The position numbers and the translations under genes are program-made. The notes beneath the pieces are model-generated. The model was not told where the DNA came from. It searched no databases and worked only from the letters and a program-made list of their open reading frames with translations. Of a DNA stretch of 64,000 nucleotides, positions 36,280 to 48,172 are shown piece by piece (position 1 is the first letter of the stretch; every line of letters begins with the position of its first letter). The DNA comes from Pseudomonadota bacterium (GTDB lineage Bacteria > Pseudomonadota > Gammaproteobacteria > Burkholderiales > Rhodocyclaceae): contig JAGTRU010000001.1 of the NCBI GenBank assembly GCA_018261905.1, positions 310,001 to 374,000 of the forward strand. The letters run 5' to 3'.

Positions 36280-36944
36280 GCCTTGAGTACTTTCAGTGCG
36301 TTATCGGCGGCGACCTGTTCTGCGATGCGGCGGCTGGTGCCGTGGCCGATGGTGCGCAGGGGCGGATTGTCTATTTCACAGGCCACCTCGAAGCGCTTTT
36401 CATGAGCAGCTCCGGTGGTTTCCAGCATCTGGTAGCGCGGCAGCGGCTTTTTTTTCCCCTGTAGCCACTCCTGCAGACGCGTCTTGGCGTCTTTCTGCGA
36501 CTGGCCCGGCGTCAGATCGTCGAACAAGGGCAGGTAAAGCCGAGCGATGACTTTCTGCACCGCCTCGAAACCAGCGTCGAGATAAATGGCGCCGAATAAG
36601 GCTTCCAGCGCATCGGCCAGGATCGATGGCCGCTCACTGCCACCGCTTTTCAACTCCCCCTCGCCGAGGCGCAGGCAGGCGCCGATCTTGAGTGCCAGAG
36701 CCAGTTGATGCAGGGCATCCTGACGCACCAGATTGGCCCGCAGCCGCGACAAATCGCCCTCTGGTAACTCCGGGAAGCGCTTGTACAACGCCGACGCCAC
36801 CACGCAATTTAGAATGCCGTCACCGAGAAACTCAAGTCTCTCGTAATTCGGCGAACCGAAACTGCGGTGCGTCAGTGCCGTCCGTAGCAGGCTTGTATCC
36901 GCGAAACGGTGGCCGAGTTTCTCGGCAAGATCTGCCGGGCTCAC
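36276..36944 (-). CDS. rnc: Ribonuclease III
   Basis: 222 aa. Cleaves double-stranded RNA in rRNA and mRNA processing. Catalytic motif [18 protein letters not shown] and the second acidic site in [16 protein letters not shown]-terminal dsRNA-binding domain from about residue 153 ([28 protein letters not shown]). Starts with GTG 36944, 3 bp after the DUF4845 gene. Overlaps era. Confidence 0.97.
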   Translation of the reverse strand: MSPADLAEKLGHRFADTSLLRTALTHRSFGSPNYERLEFLGDGILNCVVASALYKRFPELPEGDLSRLRANLVRQDALHQLALALKIGACLRLGEGELKSGGSERPSILADALEALFGAIYLDAGFEAVQKVIARLYLPLFDDLTPGQSQKDAKTRLQEWLQGKKKPLPRYQMLETTGAAHEKRFEVACEIDNPPLRTIGHGTSRRIAEQVAADNALKVLKA

Positions 36945-36947
36945 GCG

Positions 36948-37301
36948 TTATCGCCCAGCGGTCGAACCCTTGTAGTCGATCAAGAGGCTGACATTCAAAA
37001 ACAACGGAATACGCTTCTCGTACGCAAATTCAATAACAATAGCGCCCGCGTCTTTCGAAATATCAAGCTGGTTGCTCTTGAAATCAAGTTGATCAATATA
37101 GGCGAATTGGTCAAATGACGCCTTGACGTCGGCGACAGTGGACTCTGGCCCCATTTTTGCAACGACAGCCTTACAGTTTTTAACTATTTTGTAGTACTCA
37201 ATAGTTGTTGGCAGGACTTTCATTCCCAGCAAAGCTAGCACAGCAATGACAAAGCTCCAGAAAAGCAGCCCGGACAGGGCAACGCCACGTTGAAATTTCA
37301 T
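36948..37301 (-). CDS. DUF4845-like small membrane protein
   Basis: 117 aa. ATG 37301 behind AAGGAAAAC. One N-terminal span (GVALSGLLFWSFVIAVLALL) preceded by MKFQR, resembling a pilin-type leader, then a soluble domain with YYKIVKNCKAVVAKMG and FAYIDQLDFKSNQLDISKD. This matches the DUF4845 proteins regularly found between lepB and rnc in beta- and gammaproteobacteria. DNA here is less GC-rich than its neighbours. Function unknown. Confidence 0.85.
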   Translation of the reverse strand: MKFQRGVALSGLLFWSFVIAVLALLGMKVLPTTIEYYKIVKNCKAVVAKMGPESTVADVKASFDQFAYIDQLDFKSNQLDISKDAGAIVIEFAYEKRIPLFLNVSLLIDYKGSTAGR

Positions 37302-37311
37302 TTTGTTTTCC

Positions 37312-38100
37312 TTACCTGAACGAGCCAATCCGGCTCAGATCACTCAGATTCAGCCAGATGAAAAAGGCCTTGCCGACAATATTTTCTTCCGGGACAAAAC
37401 CCCAGAAACGGCTATCACGGCTGTTGTCGCGATTGTCACCCATCATGAAGTAATGGCCTTCCGGAACCTTGCATATCACGCCGCTGGCATTGTAAGTGCA
37501 ATTTTCGCGATACGGGAAGCGGGAAGCATCGGGAACGAACGGCGGAGCATCGACATCGTTCAGCAGGCGATGTTCGACGTTACCTATCTTGGCCTGGTAT
37601 TGCTCGGAATAATAGAGACGATCCGGATGCAGATAGTCGGGCAGTTTCTGCATCTCTACCGCCTGACCATTGATAGTCAGGCGCTTGTTCTGATATGCCA
37701 CAGTATCGCCCGGCACACCGACGACACGCTTGATGTAATCGAGCGAGGGATCTTCCGGATAACGGAAGACCATGACGTCGCCACGCTGCGGCTCGTTAAC
37801 GCTGATGATTTTCTGGTTGATCACCGGCAGACGAATACCGTAAGTGAACTTGTTAACCAGGATGAAATCACCAACCTCCAGGGTCGGGATCATCGAACCG
37901 GAAGGAATCTTGAACGGCTCGAAAAGGAAGGAACGGAGCACGAAAACAATCAGGATGACGGGGAAGAAACTAGCCCCCCACTCCACCCACAACGGTTCCG
38001 GCGAGTTTGCGCTACGCTGTTTGCGAAATTTCAGCACATCGACCGCGTATAGCGCACCGGTGACCAGCATCAAGACAAAAAGGATAAAGGGGAAATTCAT
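37312..38100 (-). CDS. lepB: Signal peptidase I
   Basis: 262 aa from ATG 38100 (a GTG directly upstream at 38103 is the alternative). Two N-terminal spans (FPFILFVLMLVTGALYAV; FFPVILIVFVLRSFLF), then boxes B-E: PSGSMIPTLEVGDFILVNKF with catalytic Ser, RGDVMVFRYPEDPSLDYIKRVVG with catalytic Lys split by linkers, and GHYFMMGDNRDNSRDSRFWG. Cleaves signal peptides at the periplasmic face. 8 bp after lepA, the classical lepA-lepB operon. Confidence 0.97.
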   Translation of the reverse strand: MNFPFILFVLMLVTGALYAVDVLKFRKQRSANSPEPLWVEWGASFFPVILIVFVLRSFLFEPFKIPSGSMIPTLEVGDFILVNKFTYGIRLPVINQKIISVNEPQRGDVMVFRYPEDPSLDYIKRVVGVPGDTVAYQNKRLTINGQAVEMQKLPDYLHPDRLYYSEQYQAKIGNVEHRLLNDVDAPPFVPDASRFPYRENCTYNASGVICKVPEGHYFMMGDNRDNSRDSRFWGFVPEENIVGKAFFIWLNLSDLSRIGSFR

Positions 38101-38108
38101 CACAACTC

Positions 38109-39899
<1,791 letters not shown>

Positions 39900-39909
39900 T
39901 GATGCTTGT

Positions 39910-39936
39910 AAAAAAGGGCGCTTTCTCAGCGCCCTT
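39910..39936 (-). terminator. Intrinsic terminator between the glutaredoxin gene and lepA
   Basis: Stem AAGGGCGC/GCGCCCTT with a 7-base loop (39914-39936). On the minus strand it is followed by TTTT, so it has the form of a terminator for the degP-glutaredoxin transcript. It lies only about 11 bp before the lepA start codon, taking up the place where a ribosome site would be expected. Confidence 0.75.
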
Positions 39937-39959
39937 CCCTGTTCAGAAGACCCTGTATT

Positions 39960-40208
39960 TTAGCGGATTCCCGCCAAATATTCACGGGTTTTGGGTTCAT
40001 TCAGGAAGTAATGACAAAGCTCTGTTTCGCCATGCAACAGGACCGGAACCAGTTCGTCATAACGCGCCTCAAGCGCCGGATCGGCATCGACATCAAGGAC
40101 TACCACCGATACGCCGAACTCTTCGGCCAGCGGCAGCAATGCTTCTTCCATATCGTGACACAGGTGGCAGTAAGCACGACTCAACAGCGTCAACTCAATT
40201 GCCACCAT
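39960..40208 (-). CDS. Glutaredoxin family protein (DUF836-like)
   Basis: 82 aa thioredoxin-fold protein. Redox motif SRAYCHLCHDME (CHLC) close to the N-terminus, then VVVLDVDADPALEARYDELVP with the cis-Pro, and VLLHGETELCHYFLN. ATG 40208 overlaps the 3' end of degP by 14 bp. Such short glutaredoxins regularly follow mucD/degP upstream of lepA in betaproteobacteria; the substrate is unknown. Confidence 0.88.
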   Translation of the reverse strand: MVAIELTLLSRAYCHLCHDMEEALLPLAEEFGVSVVVLDVDADPALEARYDELVPVLLHGETELCHYFLNEPKTREYLAGIR

Positions 40209-41622
40209 TCAACCCCTTGATCGTGACAAAAGTTTGCATCTCACCCCGCCGGACAAGCAGCGTGACATTGCCCCCCTTGTCAAACTGGGCCAGCAACTTA
40301 TTGAGCTGATCGACCGTTTTGACCTCGGTCGTCGCCCCCTTGCTAATCACGGCGAGGATGATATCCCCCGGCCGCAGATCACTACGCCCCCCACCGGCGC
40401 GCACCTCTTCGATCAGCAGTCCGGAAGCAATTTTAAGATCGCGTTTTTGCTCTGCTGTCAGTTCGCTGACCACCAGACCAAGACGATTCGCCGCCTGTTC
40501 GGCCGGCTTGGCGTTGCGCGACGGACGGGGGGTAGCCGCTGACTTGTCCTCAAACACCTCGCCAACCGTCACACCGACATCGCGAACCGCCCCTTTGCGC
40601 CAGATCTGAACCACCGAGCGGGTTCCTGGACGGGTAGCGCCAACCAGACGTGGCAAATCCGCTGAATTGGCCAGACTCTTGCCATCAAATTTCAAAATAA
40701 CATCGCCGGGTTCCAGCCCGGCCTTTTCCGCTGGTCCGCCCTTTTCAACGGCATTGATGACAGCCCCCATCGCCTTGGCCAAGCCCAACGAATCGGCAAG
40801 CTCCTTGCTGACCTCCTGGATCACCACCCCCAGACGACCACGACTGACCTTGCCGGAGGCGCGCAACTGTTGCTGGATATCCATCGCCACATCAATTGGA
40901 ATGGCAAAGGAAACTCCCATATAGCCGCCGCTCCGGCTGTAAATCTGCGAATTGATGCCGACCACTTCGCCCCGCATGTTGAACAGCGGCCCACCCGAGT
41001 TGCCTGGATTGATGGCCACATCGGTCTGAATGAAGGGCACGTAGTTTTCCTGCGGCAGCGAGCGCCCCTTGGCCGAGACAATACCCGCTGTTACCGAGTT
41101 GTCGAAACCGAAAGGCGAACCAATGGCAACCACCCATTCACCCACCTTCAACTGGGCGGGATCAGCCAATTTGACGACCGGCAGGCCAGTGGCTTCGATC
41201 CTGATCAAGGCAACATCGGTCCGCTTGTCGGCACCAATGATTCGCGCCTTGAATTCGCGCTTGTCGGTTAAGCGCACGGTAACCTCATCGGCACCGTCGA
41301 TAACGTGGGCATTGGTCAGGATATAACCATCGGCACTGATCACAAAGCCCGAACCAAGCGACTTATTCTCGAATTCGCGCGGCACCACACCCCCCGGATG
41401 ACGCGGAATGAAGCGCTTGAAAAACTCGAAGGCGGGGTCATTTTCATCAAACGGAAAAGGCATCACCGAAGTATTCCGGGTCACCTGCGTCGAACTGATA
41501 TTGACCACTGCCGCCCCCTGCTTTTCCGCCAGTTCGGTAAAGTCCGGCAGGCCACGCGACGACTGGGCGACGGACAGGGAACAAACCATGAATAGCGAAC
41601 AAAGGGCCAAGAAGCGCTTCAT
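40195..41622 (-). CDS. Periplasmic serine protease DegP/MucD (DegQ family)
   Basis: 475 aa from ATG 41622, 9 bp after AGGAGG; signal peptide MKRFLALCSLFMVCSLSVAQ. Trypsin-like triad: His in ILTNAHVIDGA, Asp in RTDVALIRIE, Ser in NPGNSGGPLFN. Two PDZ domains follow (about 265-355 and 380-475). Degrades or refolds misfolded envelope proteins. Lies directly downstream of rseC and rpoE, consistent with membership in the envelope-stress operon. Confidence 0.95.
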   Translation of the reverse strand: MKRFLALCSLFMVCSLSVAQSSRGLPDFTELAEKQGAAVVNISSTQVTRNTSVMPFPFDENDPAFEFFKRFIPRHPGGVVPREFENKSLGSGFVISADGYILTNAHVIDGADEVTVRLTDKREFKARIIGADKRTDVALIRIEATGLPVVKLADPAQLKVGEWVVAIGSPFGFDNSVTAGIVSAKGRSLPQENYVPFIQTDVAINPGNSGGPLFNMRGEVVGINSQIYSRSGGYMGVSFAIPIDVAMDIQQQLRASGKVSRGRLGVVIQEVSKELADSLGLAKAMGAVINAVEKGGPAEKAGLEPGDVILKFDGKSLANSADLPRLVGATRPGTRSVVQIWRKGAVRDVGVTVGEVFEDKSAATPRPSRNAKPAEQAANRLGLVVSELTAEQKRDLKIASGLLIEEVRAGGGRSDLRPGDIILAVISKGATTEVKTVDQLNKLLAQFDKGGNVTLLVRRGEMQTFVTIKGLNGGN

Positions 41623-41643
41623 AGACACCAACCTCCTGATCGT

Positions 41644-42078
41644 TTAGGAACGGGAAACGATATATGGGCGCTCGCCAGAATTTCCAGAGCCACCCCGCAC
41701 ACGAAAACGGAGATAGAGAAAAGACAGCAGCAAGCCGCCGCCGGCCCCCAGCATGGCACCGCCGTCACCACCGAACGGCATTCCCAGCAGCGCCCCGGCG
41801 ATCACAGCGACCAGCGGAATGCCGTAGGCCAGATTGGCGCTGCGCCGCACACTGCCGGCGGCAATGGCAACCGTAACCCGTTCGCCGACTTTTGCCCCCA
41901 GAATGTTATCCACCCGATAGGTCTTGGCACTGCTGCAGAACATCTGAGTCAGATGCTGCCCGCCACAGCCGCCTTTTTCATGGCAGCGCCCACACCCACC
42001 CTGCTCGACTTCGACAAGCGCCTCCGGCCCTTCCAGCGCACGAACGACAGCGTGGATCGTGCTAGCTTCTTCAACCAT
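41644..42078 (-). CDS. rseC: RseC/MucC-family regulator of sigma-E or SoxR reduction
   Basis: 144 aa inner-membrane protein. ATG 42078 gives MVEEASTIHAVVRALEGPEA. Cys-rich cluster GGCGRCHEKGGCGGQHL near residues 25-40, as in the RseC family, then two spans (NLAYGIPLVAVIAGALLG; AMLGAGGGLLLSFLYL). Located 2 bp after the rpoE stop, where E. coli and Pseudomonas have rseA and rseB in between. 21 bp before degP. Confidence 0.9.
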   Translation of the reverse strand: MVEEASTIHAVVRALEGPEALVEVEQGGCGRCHEKGGCGGQHLTQMFCSSAKTYRVDNILGAKVGERVTVAIAAGSVRRSANLAYGIPLVAVIAGALLGMPFGGDGGAMLGAGGGLLLSFLYLRFRVRGGSGNSGERPYIVSRS

Positions 42079-42080
42079 AC

Positions 42081-42680
42081 TCACCAACGTCGATCCGGAG
42101 CGATATCCAGCAAGGGCCGCAACTTGGCGGCAACCGCCTCGCGCGCCCGAAAAATCCGCGAGCGCACCGTGCCGATCGGACAATCCATAATGCCGGCAAT
42201 TTCCTCATAGGACATGCCATCAATTTCGCGTAACACGATGGCCGTTCGCAACTCTTCCGGCAACGCATCCATCGCCGAATTCACCGTTTGCCCGATCTGC
42301 TTTGAAAGAAGCAGACTTTCCGGCGTATTGATGTCGCGCAACTGACCCGCATCCTCAAAGTTTTCAGCCTCTTCGGAATCGAACTCGGTCGAGGTTGGCG
42401 CCCGGCGCCCCTGGGCAACCAGGTAGTTCTTGGCGGTATTGATGCCAATCCGGTAAAGCCAGGTATAGAAGGCACTGTCACCGCGAAACGAAGGCAGAGC
42501 CCGATAGGCCTTGATAAAGGCCTCTTGTGAGACATCCTCAACCTCCGCCGGATCGCGAATAAAGCGCGACAACAAACGCCCCAGCTTGCGCTGGTATTTG
42601 CTCACCAACTGGTCGAAGGCGCGCTGATCACCGCCTTGCGCCCGCTCGACCAACACTTGATCGACTTCGCGCTCACTCAT
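42081..42680 (-). CDS. rpoE: RNA polymerase sigma factor RpoE (AlgU)
   Basis: 199 aa ECF sigma factor. Region 2: AFDQLVSKYQRKLGRLLSRF, VEDVSQEAFIKAYRALPSF, FYTWLYRIGINTAKNYL. Region 4: LPEELRTAIVLREIDGMSYEEIA and CPIGTVRSRIFRAREAV. A linker of about 35 residues is slightly long and acidic. ATG 42680 with AGGGAA about 12 bp upstream. Divergent from nadB as in E. coli. No anti-sigma gene follows; rseC comes next. No GGAACTT-type sigma-E promoter was seen upstream. Confidence 0.96.
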   Translation of the reverse strand: MSEREVDQVLVERAQGGDQRAFDQLVSKYQRKLGRLLSRFIRDPAEVEDVSQEAFIKAYRALPSFRGDSAFYTWLYRIGINTAKNYLVAQGRRAPTSTEFDSEEAENFEDAGQLRDINTPESLLLSKQIGQTVNSAMDALPEELRTAIVLREIDGMSYEEIAGIMDCPIGTVRSRIFRAREAVAAKLRPLLDIAPDRRW

Positions 42681-42734
42681 GGTTTTTATTTTCCCTGGGG
42701 ATGGTCTTTAGTCTGTTTATGGAACGCAGTATAG

Positions 42735-42755
42735 CGCAGCAGTTTTCATGCTGCG
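42735..42755. repeat. Inverted repeat in the rpoE/nadB divergent promoter region
   Basis: CGCAGCA and TGCTGCG separated by 7 bases, 55 bp upstream of the rpoE start and 96 bp upstream of nadB. No T-run. It could be an operator or an RNA hairpin in the rpoE leader; nothing further can be said from sequence. Confidence 0.4.
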
Positions 42756-42850
42756 GACAGGCGATCACCCTTAATTGTGACACTCTGTAACGAAATGAAT
42801 CGTTTTTCGCGTGCTATATTTCGTTCGAAACAACACTCCCGAGAACAGCC

Positions 42851-44428
42851 GTGCAGAATTTTGATGTACTTATCATAGGCAGCGGTCTAGCCGGTCAATC
42901 GGCCGCCCTTCGCCTGGCCAAACATTGCCGCGTCGGATTGGTCAGTAAACGCAGCCTGGAGGACTCCGCTTCCGGCTGGGCACAAGGCGGCATCGCCGCC
43001 GTTCTTGACAGCAAGGACTCGATCGAAGCCCACATCCGTGACACCTTGGTTGCCGGCGCCTGGCTGAATGACGAACCGGCCACCCGCTTCGTCGTCGAGA
43101 ACGGCCGCCATGCCATTCAGTGGCTGATCGACCAGGGCGTTCCCTTTACCAAGGACGATGCCGGCTACCACCTGACCCGCGAAGGTGGCCACAGCGCCCG
43201 GCGGGTAATCCACGTCGCCGACGCCACCGGCCAGTCGGTCCAGGACACCCTGACCAAAAAAGTCCGCGCCACCCCGAACATCACCGTTCTTGAGGACCAT
43301 ATCGCGATCGACCTGATCACCGGCGACAAACTCGGGACAGGTGAAAACCGCTGCTTCGGTGCCTACATCCTGAACAACCTGAGCGGCGAAGTCGTCACCA
43401 TCGGCGCCACCAATACGCTGATCGCCACCGGTGGCGCCGGCAAGGTTTATCTTTACACGACCAACCCCGACACCTCGACCGGTGACGGTATCGCCATGGC
43501 TTACCGCGCCGGCTGCCGGGTTTCGAACATGGAATTCATCCAGTTCCACCCAACCTGCCTGTATCACCCGCAAGCCAAGTCCTTCCTGATTTCCGAAGCC
43601 GTGCGCGGCGAGGGCGGCCTGCTCCGTCTCCCCGACGGCACCCGCTTCATGCCCGAGCATGACGAACGGGCCGAACTGGCGCCGCGCGACATCGTCGCCC
43701 GGGCCATCGACTTCGAAATGAAGAAACGCGGCATCGACTGCGTCTATCTCGACATCTCACACAAGGGCGAAGCCTTCATCCGCGAGCATTTCCCGAACAT
43801 CCACGCCCGCTGCCTGGAACTCGGCATCGATATCGCCAGCGAACCGATTCCGGTGGTTCCGGCGGCGCACTACACCTGCGGCGGCATCGTCAGCGACCTC
43901 AAGGGCCGCACCGACGTCGCCGGCCTTTACGTTGCAGGCGAGGCCTCGTGTACCGGTCTGCATGGCGCCAATCGCCTGGCTTCCAATTCCCTGCTCGAAT
44001 GCATCGTTTTCGCCGAGGCTGCCGTCGCCGATATCTTGAGCACCCCAGCCCCGGCCCTGCCGGTCCTACCGCGCTGGGATGAAAGCCGGGTAACCGACGC
44101 CGACGAGGAAGTCGTCATCTCGCACAACTGGGACGAGTTGCGCCGCTTCATGTGGGATTACGTCGGGATCGTTCGCACCACCAAGCGTCTGAAGCGCGCC
44201 AAGCATCGCATCGGCTTGCTGATGCGGGAAATCGACGAGTTTTACGCCAATTTCCGGGTCAGCCACGACCTGATCGAATTGCGCAACCTGGTATTCACGG
44301 CCGACCTGATCGTCCGCTGCGCCATGCTGCGCAAGGAAAGTCGCGGCCTTCACTTCTCCCGCGATTACCCGGAAATGCTCAACAAGGCAAAGAACTCCGT
44401 CCTCAAACGGCGCCGTCCGAAACACTAA
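42851..44428 (+). CDS. nadB: L-aspartate oxidase
   Basis: 525 aa flavoprotein, first step of de novo NAD synthesis (aspartate to iminoaspartate). FAD motif [30 protein letters not shown], the active-site segment FHPTCLYHP, catalytic Arg region [18 protein letters not shown], and [17 protein letters not shown] plus [22 protein letters not shown] 42851 follows CCCGAGAAC. Divergent from rpoE. Its last 26 bp overlap the 3' end of the convergent YgfX-like gene. Confidence 0.97.
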   Translation: MQNFDVLIIGSGLAGQSAALRLAKHCRVGLVSKRSLEDSASGWAQGGIAAVLDSKDSIEAHIRDTLVAGAWLNDEPATRFVVENGRHAIQWLIDQGVPFTKDDAGYHLTREGGHSARRVIHVADATGQSVQDTLTKKVRATPNITVLEDHIAIDLITGDKLGTGENRCFGAYILNNLSGEVVTIGATNTLIATGGAGKVYLYTTNPDTSTGDGIAMAYRAGCRVSNMEFIQFHPTCLYHPQAKSFLISEAVRGEGGLLRLPDGTRFMPEHDERAELAPRDIVARAIDFEMKKRGIDCVYLDISHKGEAFIREHFPNIHARCLELGIDIASEPIPVVPAAHYTCGGIVSDLKGRTDVAGLYVAGEASCTGLHGANRLASNSLLECIVFAEAAVADILSTPAPALPVLPRWDESRVTDADEEVVISHNWDELRRFMWDYVGIVRTTKRLKRAKHRIGLLMREIDEFYANFRVSHDLIELRNLVFTADLIVRCAMLRKESRGLHFSRDYPEMLNKAKNSVLKRRRPKH

Positions 44429-44840
44429 AAACGGCCCGCCAGCGCAGAAACATGCGGAGCCGGCGAAAATCGTCCGGCTCCAGGCTATCAACTGCAAGAA
44501 TCAGGGGAGCGCAAGCGCCCTCCTCTGTTTTCAGGCGAACGACGGTCAGCCAGGGATGCACGGTCGCCCCCGGTAATAAATTGGTCGCGCTGAATTCCTG
44601 ATCACCCGGACGACGGACGAATAGCCGGCCATCCCGCTCCAGGCGAATGGCCGAGAAGGCCGGCCGCAATTCGCGCCAAGCCAGTGCGGCCAGCAGCCAG
44701 ACAAATATCAGGAGACCGACCCGCCAATGCACTGCCTGGGGAAAAAACAAAGCTCCCGCACTGGCCAGCAGCGTGCCGACGCCGACCAAGATGTCGAGCA
44801 AAAAAGAGCGGCGCAGCCCGATGGTGATCGGAAGCTGCAC
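44403..44840 (-). CDS. YgfX-like small membrane protein
   Basis: 145 aa, starting with GTG 44840, 6 bp after AGGAGA. Two spans near the N-terminus ([33 protein letters not shown]), then a soluble tail with [14 protein letters not shown] and [11 protein letters not shown] and a final [12 protein letters not shown]. This fold and pattern match the YgfX (CptA) family, described in E. coli as affecting cell shape, although its toxin status is debated. No ygfY/SdhE partner lies next to it here. Convergent with nadB, overlapping by 26 bp. Confidence 0.7.
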   Translation of the reverse strand: MQLPITIGLRRSFLLDILVGVGTLLASAGALFFPQAVHWRVGLLIFVWLLAALAWRELRPAFSAIRLERDGRLFVRRPGDQEFSATNLLPGATVHPWLTVVRLKTEEGACAPLILAVDSLEPDDFRRLRMFLRWRAVFSVSDGAV

Positions 44841-44867
44841 CGCTCTTCTCCTACGAGCTCGGCCGGA

Positions 44868-46103
<1,236 letters not shown>

Positions 46104-46119
46104 GGTGCACTCCGAAAGC

Positions 46120-46155
46120 AAAAGAAGCAAGGCCGGCCATGCGGGCCGGCCTTGC
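46120..46155 (-). terminator. Strong hairpin between acpP and fabF
   Basis: A 12-bp perfect stem GCAAGGCCGGCC/GGCCGGCCTTGC with a 5-base loop (46127-46155). Read on the minus strand it is followed by TTCTTTTGC. Probably a partial terminator or mRNA-stabilising hairpin that lowers fabF expression relative to the very abundant acpP transcript. Confidence 0.65.
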
Positions 46156-46175
46156 CTGGGTCAACCAGAATTGGA

Positions 46176-46412
46176 TTACTTCTTGTTGGCGAGGATGAAA
46201 TCGACAGCCTGTTGCACCGTCGTGATGTTTTCAGCCTGGTCGTCCGGAATTTCCAGTTCGAATTCTTCTTCCAGAGCCATGACCAGCTCAACGGTGTCCA
46301 GGGAATCCGCGCCCAGATCGTCCACGAAGGAGGACTCGTTCTTGATGTCCGCTTCGTTCACGCCCAGTTGTTCGGCGACGATCTTCTTGACGCGCTCTAC
46401 GATGTTATCCAT
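46176..46412 (-). CDS. acpP: Acyl carrier protein
   Basis: 78 aa, acidic. [18 protein letters not shown] start, phosphopantetheine site [18 protein letters not shown] (Ser in DSL), then [22 protein letters not shown] 46412 behind GGAAGGAGC. Carries fatty acyl intermediates; modified by AcpS, also encoded in this window. The 73-bp upstream gap after fabG suggests an own promoter (a TAAAAT lies there). Confidence 0.98.
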   Translation of the reverse strand: MDNIVERVKKIVAEQLGVNEADIKNESSFVDDLGADSLDTVELVMALEEEFELEIPDDQAENITTVQQAVDFILANKK

Positions 46413-46469
46413 TAGAAAAGCTCCTTCCCCTCAGGGGTACGAAAAAAAACAGGTGAATTTTACCAAAAG

Positions 46470-46481
46470 CCGAAGCTTCGG
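46470..46481 (-). terminator. Short palindrome after fabG
   Basis: CCGAAGCTTCGG, followed on the minus strand by CTTTTGG, in the fabG-acpP gap. A weak terminator or processing site; it may uncouple acpP from the upstream fab genes. Confidence 0.4.
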
Positions 46482-46485
46482 GAAA

Positions 46486-47226
46486 TCAATCCATGAACAT
46501 GCCGCCATTTACATGCACAGTCGTGCCTGTAATGTAGGCGGCAGCCGGGGATACGAGGAAACTGACGGCGCCGGCAATATCTTCCGGCGTACCCGCCCGA
46601 CCAAGAGGAATCGAGGCCAGCATGGTCTGCTTCTGTTCATTGGTCAGCGCGTGCGTCATGTCGGTGGCGATAAAGCCCGGCGCGACGCAGTTGACCGTAA
46701 TGTTGCGACTACCCAGCTCGCGGGCCAGCGAACGACTGAGACCGGCGACACCGGCCTTGGCCGCGCAGTAGTTGGCCTGACCGGGATTGCCGGAGTAGCC
46801 GACGACCGACGTGATATTGACAACCCGCCCAAAGCGCGCCTTCATCATGCCGCGCATGACGCCGCGCGACAGACGGAAAACCGCCTTCAGATTGGTATCG
46901 ATGACCGCATCCCATTCCTCGTCAGCCATCCGCAAACTCAGATTGTCGCGGGTAATACCGGCATTATTGACCAGGATGGTGATGGCACCGAATTCCTTGG
47001 CAATCTCGGCAAGCACCAAGTCAGTCTGCGCCACGTCACAAACGTTCAGGGCAACACCCTTGCCCGTGATGCCGGCAACGGCGAGATAGGTCGAAATCTT
47101 GTCGGCGCCGTCTTCGCTGGTCGCCGTACCAATCACCGTGGCGCCCTGCTTGCCGAGTTCGAGCGCAATGGCGCGTCCGATACCGCGGGTGGCGCCAGTC
47201 ACCAAGGCAATCTTGTCGTTCAGCAT
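46486..47226 (-). CDS. fabG: 3-oxoacyl-[acyl-carrier-protein] reductase
   Basis: 246 aa short-chain dehydrogenase, NADPH-dependent. Cofactor motif VTGATRGIGRAIA, NNAGITRDN, catalytic Ser/Tyr/Lys in NITSVVGYSGNPGQANYCAAKAG (split by linkers), CVAPGFIATDMT, and the C-terminal ITGTTVHVNGGMFM. ATG 47226, 3 bp after fabD. Confidence 0.98.
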   Translation of the reverse strand: MLNDKIALVTGATRGIGRAIALELGKQGATVIGTATSEDGADKISTYLAVAGITGKGVALNVCDVAQTDLVLAEIAKEFGAITILVNNAGITRDNLSLRMADEEWDAVIDTNLKAVFRLSRGVMRGMMKARFGRVVNITSVVGYSGNPGQANYCAAKAGVAGLSRSLARELGSRNITVNCVAPGFIATDMTHALTNEQKQTMLASIPLGRAGTPEDIAGAVSFLVSPAAAYITGTTVHVNGGMFMD

Positions 47227-47229
47227 AAC

Positions 47230-48156
47230 TTACTCCAGACCGAGATTGGCTGCGATGGCGGCAGCATCGGCCAGCGCCACACCGACAACACCATCGGCAC
47301 AACGTTTGCTCAGACCGGCCAGAACCTTGCCCGGGCCACATTCAGCGACCGTGCCGATACCCAGCGCCGCCATCGCCTGGATGGTTTCTACCCAGCGTAC
47401 GGGATTGTAGGCCTGACGAATCAGCGCATCCTTGATGCGGGCCGGATCGTTCTCGATCGCCACATCGACATTGTTGATCACCGGAATCTGCGGCACATGG
47501 AGCGTCAGCTCAGCCAGACGCACCGCCAGTTTGTCGGCGGCCGGACGAATCAGCGAGGAATGGAACGGGGCCGAAACCGGCAACGCCTTGACCATCTTGG
47601 CGCCACGTGCCTTGCAGGCCTCCATGGCCCGTTCGACGGCCGCCTTGTGGCCGGCAATCACGGTCTGTCCATTGGCGTTGAAATTGACCGGCTCGACCAC
47701 TTCGCCCTGCGCCGCTTCGGCACAGGCCGCCGCGATGCCGGCATTGTTCAGGCCGAGCACGGCTGCCATGGCGCCGGTCCCGACCGGTACGGCCTCCTGC
47801 ATGGCGGCGGCACGCAAGCGAACCAGCGGCACTGCATCCTTGAGCTCGAAGACACCGGCCGCCACCAGCGCCGAATATTCGCCAAGACTGTGCCCCGCCA
47901 CCACGTCCGGTATCCGGCCGCCTTGGTCGCGCCACAGACGCCAGGCAGCAATGCCGGCTGTCAGCATCACCGGCTGGGTATTCACGGTCTGGGTCAGCAC
48001 TTCGTCCGGCCCCTCGGCCACCATCGCCCACAGGTCATCGCCCAAGGCAGCGGAAGCCTCGTCAAAAGTGGCACGCACCACGGCGGCATCGCCGTAGGCA
48101 GCCATCATGCCAACGCTCTGCGAGCCCTGGCCGGGAAATACGAAAGCAAAAGACAC
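47230..48156 (-). CDS. fabD: Malonyl CoA-acyl carrier protein transacylase
   Basis: 308 aa. GTG 48156 with AGGAGA 7 bp upstream gives SFAFVFPGQGSQSVGM, the family start; the longer open frame is discarded. Active-site Ser in VAGHSLGEYSALVAAG, the Gln in FPGQGSQ, Arg in VRLRAAAMQEAVP, and His in SAPFHSSL. Lies between fabH and fabG. Confidence 0.97.
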   Translation of the reverse strand: MSFAFVFPGQGSQSVGMMAAYGDAAVVRATFDEASAALGDDLWAMVAEGPDEVLTQTVNTQPVMLTAGIAAWRLWRDQGGRIPDVVAGHSLGEYSALVAAGVFELKDAVPLVRLRAAAMQEAVPVGTGAMAAVLGLNNAGIAAACAEAAQGEVVEPVNFNANGQTVIAGHKAAVERAMEACKARGAKMVKALPVSAPFHSSLIRPAADKLAVRLAELTLHVPQIPVINNVDVAIENDPARIKDALIRQAYNPVRWVETIQAMAALGIGTVAECGPGKVLAGLSKRCADGVVGVALADAAAIAANLGLE

Positions 48157-48172
48157 TCTACGGTCTCCTCTA

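Noticed and set aside
42681..42850. A sigma-E type autoregulatory promoter upstream of rpoE
   Set aside because: I looked for GGAACTT with a downstream TCnnA on the minus strand and did not find it; only an inverted repeat and AT-rich stretches are present.
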